A DNA stretch of 64,000 nucleotides, from positions 1 through 64,000 of the forward strand of contig CANJKV010000004.1 of the NCBI GenBank assembly GCA_947474855.1. Direction: 5' to 3'. Source of the DNA: Aurantimonadaceae bacterium. Lineage in GTDB: Bacteria > Pseudomonadota > Alphaproteobacteria > Rhizobiales > Rhizobiaceae. Every line of letters begins with the position of its first letter. Position 1 is the stretch's first letter. Below, piece by piece: positions 51,400-59,695 of this stretch. The translations under genes and the position numbers were made by a program. The notes beneath the pieces are model-generated. The model saw only the letters and a list, made by a program, of their open reading frames with translations. It searched no databases and was not told the DNA's origin.

Positions 51400-52560
51400 A
51401 TGGCGAGTTCGCCCTTGCGTTTCGACGACTACCAAGCCTCAGCCGCGTCGACCGACAGGACGCGTTCGAAGGCCTCCGAATTCGACCTGCCGATCCTGGG
51501 TCTGTTTGGGGAGACCGGGAGCCTTCTCGCCGAGGTGAAGAAGCGCCAACGCGATTCGGCGGCACACGGGGGCTATCGCGACCGAGTGGTCGAGGAGATG
51601 GGCGACGTGTTGTGGTATCTGGCCGTGATCGCGGACCGGGTTGCGATACCGTTGTCGCGCCTCGCGAACCATTCGTCCAAAGACGGCAGGACGTCGGATC
51701 AGATGAGGCACCTCGTCGATCTGCAGCCGCAACGTTCGCTCGATCTCGACAGCCCCACGGTCGCCTTCGAGCGGACGCTTCTAAGGCTGGCCGGAGCCGC
51801 AGGCAGACTCGCCGAGCATGGTGCCCGGAAGCACGGCGATCAAGCCGATCTGGAAGCGCTCCTGGCGGAGATCCTTCGTCTCCTGGTGGAAGCGGCGAAC
51901 GAGGCGGGCGTGACTCTGGACGAGGCAGCCCGGGGGAACATGGCGAAGGCGGCCGACCGATGGGCGTCGGAGCGAACCTTTCCGTTGCCGTTCGACGAGG
52001 CATTCCCCTTCGAGGAGCGTCTTCCGCGTTCGTTGGACGTCGACGTGTTCGAACGCGAGGCCGCCAACGGCAAGCACTACGTCGTCCAGCGTTGCAACGG
52101 CGTCTTCATCGGGGATCGTCTGACGGACAACATCGTGACGCCCGACGATTATCGCTTCCACGACGTCTTCCACTACGCGAATGCCGCGGTTCTCGGCTGG
52201 TCACCGGTGACGCGTGCGTTGCTGAGGCTGAAGCGGAAGAGCGAGACGAAGATCGACGAGGGCCAGGACGGCGCGAGAGCGATCATTATCGAGGAAGCGA
52301 TCTCCGCCTACGTGTTCGGCGAGGCGAAGAGAGAAGCGTTCTTCGAGGATGCATCGGAGGGCGACCTGGGCTTCTCCCTGCTGAAGTCCGTTCGCCAGTT
52401 CGCCAGAGGATACGAGGTCGATCGCTGCCCCCTGTGGCTGTGGGAGAGGGCGATCCTGCAGGGCTGCGCCGCCTTCCGCTTCCTGCGCCTTCGTCGTCGG
52501 GGAACACTCCGGATCGACCTGCCCGCCCGGGAATTGCGGATCGAGGAGATGCCGGCTTGA
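51400..52560 (+). CDS. MazG-like nucleotide pyrophosphohydrolase with a C-terminal extension
   Basis: A 386-residue protein. Residues about 25-85 carry the MazG/all-alpha NTP pyrophosphohydrolase motif: LGLFGETGSLLAEVKKRQRD with Glu38 and Glu45, then VVEEMGDVLWYLAVIADR with Glu65/66 and Asp69, which bind Mg. A long helical middle follows. The C-terminal half (about 205-386) is unusual, with FHDVFHYANAAVLGW and IIIEEAISAYVFGEAKRE, which could be a second metal site. MazG enzymes hydrolyse (d)NTPs, including modified or alarmone nucleotides. It leads the plus-strand arm of the cassette and ends in a TTGA overlap with the glycosylase-like gene. Confidence 0.78.
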   Translation: MASSPLRFDDYQASAASTDRTRSKASEFDLPILGLFGETGSLLAEVKKRQRDSAAHGGYRDRVVEEMGDVLWYLAVIADRVAIPLSRLANHSSKDGRTSDQMRHLVDLQPQRSLDLDSPTVAFERTLLRLAGAAGRLAEHGARKHGDQADLEALLAEILRLLVEAANEAGVTLDEAARGNMAKAADRWASERTFPLPFDEAFPFEERLPRSLDVDVFEREAANGKHYVVQRCNGVFIGDRLTDNIVTPDDYRFHDVFHYANAAVLGWSPVTRALLRLKRKSETKIDEGQDGARAIIIEEAISAYVFGEAKREAFFEDASEGDLGFSLLKSVRQFARGYEVDRCPLWLWERAILQGCAAFRFLRLRRRGTLRIDLPARELRIEEMPA

Positions 52561-53231
52561 CGCCGTCCTCGTTCGTGGATGCCATGGCCGGGCTCAGATT
52601 CCCGGATGTCTTCAACCCTTACGCGCAAGTATGTGAAATCCACGATCGTTCCGATGCTCCGGAGATTCGTCGAGACAACCTGCGGCGGGTGGTGGAAGCG
52701 GCCATCGCGGCGGAGGTCGAGACCTTCTGGATCGCCCGGGATCTCGGCTACCGTGGCGGACGACGTACGGGCCTAGCGCTGACCGACGAGGCGCACCTGC
52801 CTCTTCATGCGGGCATCATGGGGATCCCATCGCTTCGGCAAGCGACGGTGGGGCCGGCGGTGCGGGAGCGCACGGCGACCGTCATCTGGAACATGCTGCG
52901 CGAGTTGCGGCGGCCGGTGTTCCTCTGGAACGTGTTCCCCCTTCACCCTCATTCCCGGGGCGATCCGCTCTCGAACAGATGCCACACCAGGGCGGAGCGC
53001 GAGGCATGCCGGGCGGTCCTGGACTGGCTGCTTTCCACGCTTCGTCCGCGGTCCGTCGTGGCGATCGGACGGGACGCGCAGGATGCGCTCGTCGATCTGG
53101 GAGTCCGCTCGACGCCGGTTCGTCACCCGAGCTACGGTGGTCAGACCGAGTTCGTAGCCGGAGTGCGCGAACACTATGGCCTGCCTCGAGGCTTGGACGC
53201 GGGGCGTCAGCTCTCGATCTTCCAGTCGTGA
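52557..53231 (+). CDS. uracil-DNA-glycosylase-like protein
   Basis: A 224-residue protein with UDG-superfamily features: FWIARDLGYRGGRRTGLALTDE near residues 57-78 (catalytic loop), LWNVFPLHPHSRGDPLSN near 123-140, VVAIGRDAQDAL near 168-178, and the DNA-inserting RHPSYGG near 189-195. The TTG at 52557 is chosen as start because GAGGAG lies 9 bases before it and it overlaps the MazG stop as TTGA; ATG 52584 is the alternative. The usual water-activating Asp/Asn cannot be assigned with certainty. It may excise an altered base or act on the nucleotides handled by its neighbours. Confidence 0.72.
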   Translation: MTPSSFVDAMAGLRFPDVFNPYAQVCEIHDRSDAPEIRRDNLRRVVEAAIAAEVETFWIARDLGYRGGRRTGLALTDEAHLPLHAGIMGIPSLRQATVGPAVRERTATVIWNMLRELRRPVFLWNVFPLHPHSRGDPLSNRCHTRAEREACRAVLDWLLSTLRPRSVVAIGRDAQDALVDLGVRSTPVRHPSYGGQTEFVAGVREHYGLPRGLDAGRQLSIFQS

Positions 53232-53256
53232 GCGGCAAGCTGGAAATCGGGACGAC

Positions 53257-55407
53257 ATGACGGACGCTACCTTCCTGCACCTGACGGACGCCCACCTTTC
53301 GACGACGGGCGTTCCGTTCCGCATGGACGACCACAAGGTGCGGCTTCCCAGGCTCGATCATCCGGATCGTGCTCAGGTCCTCGATCTGCTGCTCTCGCGG
53401 GTGGCCGAAAGGCTCGACGCCGCCGGCCGTCGGATCGACGCGGTGCTGTTCTCCGGCGACGCGCAGGAACGGGGCGGCCCGGGCGGCCACCGTCGCGTCC
53501 TGGACATCCTGCTCCATCGCCTCGCACGGTGCGGGATCGGCCCGGAACGCATCGTCGCCGTCCCCGGCAACCACGACGTTCCGAAAGGCAGCGACCCAAG
53601 TTCGACCACCCGCTACTCGGACTTCGTCGCGGCGTGGAAGGCGGCCGGATGCGTCGTTCCTTGGCTCGACGGCGAGCCGCTCCCCACGCAGGACGAGCTC
53701 CATCGCTTTCGACTGCTGGCTCCGGATCGCTCGTGGGTTGTGCTGCCGCTGAACACCAGCAACTGGTGCCAGGTGCGGGCCGAGTTGCCGTCCCCGCTGA
53801 AGGAAGCCTGGCCGCTGATACCCGATCTGCTGGAGGCCGCAGGCGCCGGGCAGCGCCAGGTCCTTCTCGATCAGCTGGAAAAGCTCGTAAGCTACGATGT
53901 CGCTCGCGTGTCGGGTGAGCAGATGGAGATCATGCGGGAGGTCGCACGATCGACGCCGGCTCCTGCGTCGGGATCCCAGACGCGGATCATGGTCATGCAT
54001 CACCATCTCCGCAACCCGGATCTGCGCGAGGAGATCCGCCCCTTCGCGGATCTCGTCAACGTCGAGCTGGTAAGACGCTTCATCCGGGAGAACCGGATCA
54101 ACGTCGTCGTCCACGGACACAAGCACCAACAGCAGGTGGGTTACGACCACGATGCCGAGGGCGCCGCGCACCGTCGCACGCTCCTGGTGTCCGGCGGCAC
54201 CTTCGACGAAGGGCGGGAGCGGGATGCCGCCCGCATCCTGACCCTTGGCGGCCTTCCCAATCTCGCCGCGCTGACCGTCACGACGTTCTCCCTGCCGAGA
54301 TCCGGATCGAACCTCGACGCGATCGAGGACGCCCCGCGACCGCTGTGGTCCTGCAGCGAGGCGGGCGGAGCCCCGACGGTGGTGCAGGGTTCGGATCTCA
54401 ACGAGGTGTACGAACGCGCATGCGACGCCGCCACCAACGACGCGAAGGGCGGCATCCTCGTCGTTCATCTCGACCTTCCCGACGACCAACTGGCCCGGAT
54501 CCTGGTTCCGAAGTCCTATCCCTACGTCGACGGGCTGGACGAGGATCGACGGGAGGAATGGTTCGGAGAGCTGGTATCATGGTGGCAGCTCGACCGTTCG
54601 AAGCTGGAGAGCCGCATACCCTACATCCACGGCAACCGTCTTCGACGGTATGCGGGGGGGTTCGACCAGATCGCCAGGATCGTGCGACTCCTGCGGGGCC
54701 CGGCCACGACGAAGGCGATCGCCGTCCTCGTGGATCCGCTGCGCGACTTCGACCCGGAGGGACGAAAGGAGCGCTTCGCCTCGTTCTGCCTCGTGGAGTT
54801 CAAGCGACGGGAAGATGGCGACCGGAAGCTCGTGGACGCGATCGCCTTCTATCGGACGCAGGAGTTCGCGAAGTGGTGGCCGATCAACGTGGCCGAGCTC
54901 CGGCACCTGCAGCGGGAGATCGGCGGTCAGGTCGGACTGGAGGTCGGAAGGATCACGACGATCTGCGCCGACGCCCGCGTCCAGGCGCCCTCGCCTTCGG
55001 CCGTGACGATGCCGATCCTGGACCGCTGGCTGGATCAGGCGCCGGAGCGCCTGCACCTACTTGCCCAGCTTCTCGTCCAAGGGGCGCCGGACGCACCGAG
55101 ACGTGATCGCGCATTGGCCGACTGGAGGCTCGCCCTCGTCGAGCTGCGCGCATCGACGAAACGGTACAATCCGGATGGCAATCCCCTCTCCGTGGAAGGC
55201 CTATCCGTCCTGGGGTCCTTCGTCCGGGAGTCGGGAGGTCCCGAGGCGGGCAGGCTCGCAGGGCTCCTCGAGGATCTGGCGACGATCAACGACTCCATCG
55301 CCCGGACGACGGAGAGGGAGGCTTTCGAGCGGCTTGCGGCATCGGCTGAACGCCGCATCCAGGAACTTGAGAGCTTCAGGCCGACCACGGCTCCTGCCGG
55401 CCATTGA
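53257..55407 (+). CDS. metallophosphoesterase-thymidylate-synthase-like fusion protein
   Basis: A 716-residue two-domain protein. Residues about 1-330 are a calcineurin-like phosphoesterase with all metal motifs: Asp11 and His13 in LTDAHLS, GD at 67-68, GNHD at 104-107, HHH at 248-250 and GHKH at 287-290. Residues about 380-600 resemble thymidylate synthase: IHGNRLRRYAGGFDQIARIVRLLR, then Cys511 in the FASFCLVEF strand at the place of the catalytic Cys, and FYRTQEFAKWWPINVAELRHLQ, with Arg533 and Asn544 at nucleotide-binding positions. The usual Asp of the RSxD motif is Glu536. It lies 25 bases after the glycosylase-like gene. Hydrolysis of a phospho-compound plus a dUMP/dCMP-type transfer is possible. 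Confidence 0.78.
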   Translation: MTDATFLHLTDAHLSTTGVPFRMDDHKVRLPRLDHPDRAQVLDLLLSRVAERLDAAGRRIDAVLFSGDAQERGGPGGHRRVLDILLHRLARCGIGPERIVAVPGNHDVPKGSDPSSTTRYSDFVAAWKAAGCVVPWLDGEPLPTQDELHRFRLLAPDRSWVVLPLNTSNWCQVRAELPSPLKEAWPLIPDLLEAAGAGQRQVLLDQLEKLVSYDVARVSGEQMEIMREVARSTPAPASGSQTRIMVMHHHLRNPDLREEIRPFADLVNVELVRRFIRENRINVVVHGHKHQQQVGYDHDAEGAAHRRTLLVSGGTFDEGRERDAARILTLGGLPNLAALTVTTFSLPRSGSNLDAIEDAPRPLWSCSEAGGAPTVVQGSDLNEVYERACDAATNDAKGGILVVHLDLPDDQLARILVPKSYPYVDGLDEDRREEWFGELVSWWQLDRSKLESRIPYIHGNRLRRYAGGFDQIARIVRLLRGPATTKAIAVLVDPLRDFDPEGRKERFASFCLVEFKRREDGDRKLVDAIAFYRTQEFAKWWPINVAELRHLQREIGGQVGLEVGRITTICADARVQAPSPSAVTMPILDRWLDQAPERLHLLAQLLVQGAPDAPRRDRALADWRLALVELRASTKRYNPDGNPLSVEGLSVLGSFVRESGGPEAGRLAGLLEDLATINDSIARTTEREAFERLAASAERRIQELESFRPTTAPAGH

Positions 55408-55660
55408 GAGCCTGGGGCCGAGCGCCGCGCGATGATGGCGGACCGATCGTCGCCACGTCGTTTCGGCGCATGGCGTCGTTCGCTCGGATCCGAAGCGAGT
55501 GTCACGCAGCGTTACGGAACCGGCGGGAAGGAGTTACGTCGTCGGATCGCGCCGCGTCGAAAGACGAGGGATCGTGCGGTCGGGGAGCCTCGATCCGGGG
55601 ACTCGAAGCCTGAACGAGCCCCTGGAAACCCGCCCACCGGCGGGAAGCCCAGTTTTCAAA

Positions 55661-55983
55661 CGTAACAGTTTATGATACGCTTTTCGCGCTATGGATACAT
55701 CCGATCCCTTCGTTCTTGCCCTCGGGGCCTTCGTCGGCTCTGCAGCGAAGGGCAACAAGGCCGAGGCTGCCCGCATGCTCGGGGTGGCTCGCCCCGAGAT
55801 TTACCGTTACCTCGCCGGAGTACGCCCGCATCGAGCCAAACGCGAGCGATTGGAGGCCTATCTCGCCACGGCAGCCGGCAGATCTCCGAGCGGCGGCGAG
55901 CCCGCCGGCACGAGCGCCGGAGCCGGACTTGATGATACGGTAAACGTATCTGAATTGTTGAATTCCTTGCGATTCGTGATACG
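55661..55983. promoter_or_regulatory. repeated TGATACG sites, likely operators of the HTH gene
   Basis: Upstream of the HTH gene, CGTAACA (55661-55667) and TGATACG (55673-55679) form an inverted pair with one mismatch and a 5-base spacer. Inside the gene, GATACG-GTAAA-CGTATC (55934-55950) is a perfect palindrome with the same half-site and spacer. TGATACG occurs a third time at 55977-55983. Three copies of this AT-rich 7-mer in 310 bases of GC-rich DNA suggest binding by the encoded HTH protein. The 55408-55660 gap holds no gene. Confidence 0.55.
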
Positions 55984-56071
55984 ATTGATCGAGGCGGATC
56001 TGGAGAACGGCCGCAGAAGCGGGCGAGCCACGCGCGACGTCGCGCCGTCCGAACGGGATGATGCCGGATGA
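55691..56071 (+). CDS. small HTH regulator of the IetAS-type operon
   Basis: A 126-residue protein. Residues about 22-45 (NKAEAARMLGVARPEIYRYLAG) form a Fis/Cro-like HTH, and the following RPHRAKRERLEAYL is basic. The C-terminal half has a helix (VSELLNSLRFVIRLIEADLENGRR) that may dimerise. It ends in an ATGA-type overlap with the AAA ATPase gene. Its own promoter and coding region contain repeated TGATACG sites, so autoregulation and control of the toxin-like operon are likely. Confidence 0.7.
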   Translation: MDTSDPFVLALGAFVGSAAKGNKAEAARMLGVARPEIYRYLAGVRPHRAKRERLEAYLATAAGRSPSGGEPAGTSAGAGLDDTVNVSELLNSLRFVIRLIEADLENGRRSGRATRDVAPSERDDAG

Positions 56072-57129
56072 GCCGCACCGACCTTCTTCTACAGCTTGTC
56101 CGCGCAGGCGCGTCCAACGACCACGCGATGCTGGAGCGCACCGTGGCGGCGCTGGTTGCGGAAGCTCGTGCGAAGCAACACCATACCCTGGCGGACAGGC
56201 TGACGAAGGTCCTCGGGGACAGCATCGACCTTCGGGCTCCTCGATCCGTCGGAGGGTCCTCCTTGCCTGACAAGATCCGTGAGCTGCTCGTGGAGCGTCC
56301 GGCGAGGCGATCGCTCGACGATCTCGTGCTGCCTGATGCGGTCCAGACGGAAACGTGCGAGTTCGTCGAGGAGCAAAGAGGGGCGGACCTTCTGCGATCC
56401 TATTCCCTGGAGCCTCGTCACAAGGTGATGCTCGTCGGGCCGCCCGGCAACGGCAAGACCACCCTTGCGGAAGCGATCGCTTTCGAGTTGTCGGTCCCCC
56501 TCTACGTCGTGCGCTACGAGGCGATCATCGGCAGCTATCTCGGCGAGACGGCGAGCCGCCTGAAACGTGTGTTCGATTTTGCGCGGACCACGCCGTGCGT
56601 CCTCTTCCTCGACGAGTTCGACGCGATCGGCAAGGAGCGTGGAGACGTCCACGAGACGGGCGAGATCAAGCGGGTCGTGTCGTCCCTCCTGATGCAGATC
56701 GACGAGCTTCCATCCTACACGATCGTCATTTGCGCCACCAACCATCCCGAACTTCTCGACCGGGCGGTGTGGCGGCGCTTCCAGATGAGGCTCGAGCTGC
56801 CACCTCCGACCCCGGCGCAATTGGCGCGGCTGGTCGCGGACGCGGAGCGAACGCTGGGAAAGCGGTTGGGCGTCGCCCCGCAGTCCGTCGCCAGGGCGCT
56901 GAAGGGCGCGAGCTTCGCGGAAGCGGAGGAATTCATCCTTGATCTGCGACGCCGGATGGTGCTCTCAGGCACGGGTGAACCGACGGTGCAGATCGTAAAG
57001 CGTCGGCTGAAGTTCTGGCGCGAGCGGTTCGCCCGCGCCCTCGGAGAAGACACGAACTACGATGGCCCGGAGCCCGATCATCCCCCTCGCACGGACCGGG
57101 ACGGGGAAACGACTGACGAGGAAGCGTAG
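56068..57129 (+). CDS. ietA: AAA ATPase, IetA-like
   Basis: A 353-residue AAA+ protein. Walker A is GPPGNGKTT (124-132), Walker B is VLFLDEFDA (178-186), sensor 1 is ATN (223-225), and Arg residues at 236-237 (WRRF) suit an arginine finger. The first 80 residues are helical. Adjacent genes for an AAA ATPase and a subtilisin-like protease are the hallmark of IetAS, first described on an Agrobacterium Ti plasmid as a stability/incompatibility toxin-antitoxin pair (IetA the antitoxin) and later reported as antiphage. The protease gene starts 68 bases before this gene ends, an unusually deep overlap. Confidence 0.82.
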   Translation: MSRTDLLLQLVRAGASNDHAMLERTVAALVAEARAKQHHTLADRLTKVLGDSIDLRAPRSVGGSSLPDKIRELLVERPARRSLDDLVLPDAVQTETCEFVEEQRGADLLRSYSLEPRHKVMLVGPPGNGKTTLAEAIAFELSVPLYVVRYEAIIGSYLGETASRLKRVFDFARTTPCVLFLDEFDAIGKERGDVHETGEIKRVVSSLLMQIDELPSYTIVICATNHPELLDRAVWRRFQMRLELPPPTPAQLARLVADAERTLGKRLGVAPQSVARALKGASFAEAEEFILDLRRRMVLSGTGEPTVQIVKRRLKFWRERFARALGEDTNYDGPEPDHPPRTDRDGETTDEEA

Positions 57130-59695
57130 CATCCCGCTCCCGAAGACGACCTTCGGGTCGCAGGCGGCTCGTCTCGGGCCGCGGCTCGATGATCGTCTCG
57201 CCCGCATCGTCTCCGGCCGCGACATCGAGGTGGACACCAATCCGACCGCCTTCGCTCCCGAACGGGTCCTGGTCTTCGAGATCCTCGGCGAACTCGGCGA
57301 CTTCGCCAAGGCGGCTCGCAGGATCGGGCTCGAGTGGCTCGCGGAGCGCATCGTCACTCTCCTGGATCCCGAGATCGTGCTTCGCACGGCAGGCGACGGC
57401 GAGGACGGCGACGTGGACGACGAGGTGGACGGCGTCGACTTCGTGCTCCAGGAAGACGAGAAGCCTTCGGAGGCCCCGGGTCGCCTCTACTTCGCCATGC
57501 CGACCCTTGAAGCCTTTCGACGGTTGAAGTCGCTGTGGGACCGATTCAAGCTCGACGGAAGTTTGCCGTCTGGCCATTCGGATTGGCGCGACCTCTTTCA
57601 TCGGCTGCACGACTTACGCGCCTGGGGCCCTGCGGACCGGGTGGCGCCGCACACCCAAACCCATCTCGGTCGCCAGCTCGCCGAAGAACCGGCCTCGCGC
57701 CTCAACGTGGAACTCGACCTCTGGTACCGCGCCGACGAGCGGTCTCGCTCGGCGGCGTTCGAACGCATGCGCTCGCAGCTATCCGAGGTCGGCGGCATCC
57801 TGCTGGACAGTGCCGAGATGCCCGACGTCCACTACCATGCGGCGCTGGTCAGCCTTCCACCCGGCGGGGCCGCCGAACTTGTTCAACTGCATGGCCCGCT
57901 CGCATCTTCCCGCGAGGTGATGTCGGTCCGTCCCCAGTCCATGTTCCGCGCAGTCCCGTCCGACAACGAGCTCCAGGAGGACACCGCTGTCGACCGCGTG
58001 CTCGCCGAACGTGACGGAAGGCCGTCGCTCGCGGCCCTCGTCGACGGCCTTCCCGTGGAAAACCACGTGCTGTTGCAGAACCGCCTCGACGTCGTCGACA
58101 TCGGCGTCGTCAGCGCCTCGGTCCCGCTTCCACGCCGCCGGCACGCCACGGCGATGGCGTCCTTGATCCTGCATGGCGACCTGCAGGACGGCGAGCCGCC
58201 GATCGACCGGGTCCTGAAGGTCGTTCCGATCCTTAGCCCGACGGCCGACGGCACGGAGCAGCCCCCGTCCGACAAACTCGCCGTCAAGCTGATATGCGAG
58301 GCCATCGAGGATCTGAAGAACGGCCGCGACGGCAACGGACCGAGCGGGCGGGACGTCATCCTCGTCAATCATTCCGTCTGCGACGAGGCGAATCCCTTTA
58401 CGGGTGCCATGAGCCACTGGGCAAGGGTACTCGATCACCTCTCCTACAAGCATGGCATCTTGTTCGTCGCCAGCGCCGGCAACATCCGGAGCGGCTTCCC
58501 GGTCTCGGCATATGCCACGGTCTCCGAGTTCCATAAGGCGGATCCGAAAACCCGGCGGAGCCACATCCTGCGAGCCGTAGACGCCGCGAAGGCCGAGCGC
58601 GGCATGTATTCTCCCGCAGAGTCGTTGAACGCCCTCACGGTCGGGGCGGCGCACGCCGACGGATCGACGCGTCCGGTCCCGTCGAACATCGTGGACCCGT
58701 TCGGCGAGATGCGGATGAGCAACCTCGGTTCGCGCGTCGGCCTTGGATTCGGACGTGCGGTGAAGCCAGACGTCCTGATGCCGGGTGGACGTCAGGCGGC
58801 ACAAGGCAGCCTCACTCCGCTTTCCGTTCGCGGCTTCGACGCCGGGGCATGTTTCGGGCAGCTGGCAGCCGCGCCGGACCAACACGGCGGATCGTTCGAC
58901 AGGACCTTTTTCACATCCGGCACGAGCAACGCCGCGGCGCTCGCGACGCGGGCGGGCCTTCTGATAGCGGACGCGCTTGACGAAACATACGAGGATCGCG
59001 ACCTGCCTTGGTACCGGCAAGCAGAGGCGGCCTGCATGCTGAAAGCGCTCGTGGCGCATTCCGCAGCCTGGGGCGCCGCTGGCGAGGAACTCGACTCCCT
59101 GCTTCCTCCGACGGAGAGCCGCAGGCACGTGCCGCGCCGATCGAACATATCCCGCTATCTCGGATATGGCCTAGGGGATGTCGGAAGGATCATCGACGCG
59201 TCCCAGCACCGCGTGACGCTCCTCGCCACGGATCTCATAAGGAAGAACCAGCGTCACGAGTATCGCATTCCTCTGCCCTCGGAACTGGCGAGCCGCACCG
59301 ACGTGCGTCGCGTCACCGTGACGCTGGGTTGGCTCACCCCGCTGTTTCATCAGAGAACGAACTATCGGGCCGTAGCCCTTCAAGTGGTCGGGTCCGACGG
59401 ATCGAGCCACCTTTGGGAAGGGGTGAAGCGCGTTCCGCTGCAACCTCCCCTGGGAGCGACGACCCGGGGCACACTGTTCCATACGATCTACGAAGGCGAT
59501 CGAGCCGTCCCATTCGGGCCCGACGCGGAGATCCTGCTCAACGTGCAGGCTTCGTCGAGACTGACCGGCCCGATCTCCAGGGAAAACGTGCCCTATGCAC
59601 TGGCGGTCTCGCTCGAGGTCGCGCCGAGTCTGGATGCCGACATCTTCACTTCTGTGGCGAACCGCCTGCGGCCGCCGATCGGAGCCCGTGCATGA
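57062..59695 (+). CDS. ietS: subtilisin-like serine protease, IetS-like
   Basis: An 877-residue protein with an S8 protease domain from about 320 to 640. The triad is Asp328 (ALVDGLP), His361 (RRRHATAMA) and Ser622 (TSGTSNAAA); Asn474 in FVASAGN is the oxyanion residue. The first 300 residues are a non-peptidase region with an acidic stretch (DGEDGDVDDEVDG, 112-124), and a beta-rich C-terminal domain follows 660. No signal peptide is seen, so it acts in the cytoplasm. It is the toxin or effector partner of the AAA ATPase. Its stop overlaps the next gene as ATGA. A start downstream of the ATPase stop is possible but would remove conserved-looking sequence. Confidence 0.85.
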   Translation: MARSPIIPLARTGTGKRLTRKRSIPLPKTTFGSQAARLGPRLDDRLARIVSGRDIEVDTNPTAFAPERVLVFEILGELGDFAKAARRIGLEWLAERIVTLLDPEIVLRTAGDGEDGDVDDEVDGVDFVLQEDEKPSEAPGRLYFAMPTLEAFRRLKSLWDRFKLDGSLPSGHSDWRDLFHRLHDLRAWGPADRVAPHTQTHLGRQLAEEPASRLNVELDLWYRADERSRSAAFERMRSQLSEVGGILLDSAEMPDVHYHAALVSLPPGGAAELVQLHGPLASSREVMSVRPQSMFRAVPSDNELQEDTAVDRVLAERDGRPSLAALVDGLPVENHVLLQNRLDVVDIGVVSASVPLPRRRHATAMASLILHGDLQDGEPPIDRVLKVVPILSPTADGTEQPPSDKLAVKLICEAIEDLKNGRDGNGPSGRDVILVNHSVCDEANPFTGAMSHWARVLDHLSYKHGILFVASAGNIRSGFPVSAYATVSEFHKADPKTRRSHILRAVDAAKAERGMYSPAESLNALTVGAAHADGSTRPVPSNIVDPFGEMRMSNLGSRVGLGFGRAVKPDVLMPGGRQAAQGSLTPLSVRGFDAGACFGQLAAAPDQHGGSFDRTFFTSGTSNAAALATRAGLLIADALDETYEDRDLPWYRQAEAACMLKALVAHSAAWGAAGEELDSLLPPTESRRHVPRRSNISRYLGYGLGDVGRIIDASQHRVTLLATDLIRKNQRHEYRIPLPSELASRTDVRRVTVTLGWLTPLFHQRTNYRAVALQVVGSDGSSHLWEGVKRVPLQPPLGATTRGTLFHTIYEGDRAVPFGPDAEILLNVQASSRLTGPISRENVPYALAVSLEVAPSLDADIFTSVANRLRPPIGARA

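Noticed and set aside
51241-51435. 64-codon minus-strand frame ending in an ATGA overlap with the Rossmann/TIR-like gene
   Set aside because: Attractive coupling, but it would start inside the divergent MazG-like gene and has no recognisable motif; kept only as a note.
57062-57129. Overlap of ATPase and protease genes read as evidence for a frameshift fusion
   Set aside because: Both frames are complete with their own sensible ends, and the two-gene layout is the known arrangement for IetAS.
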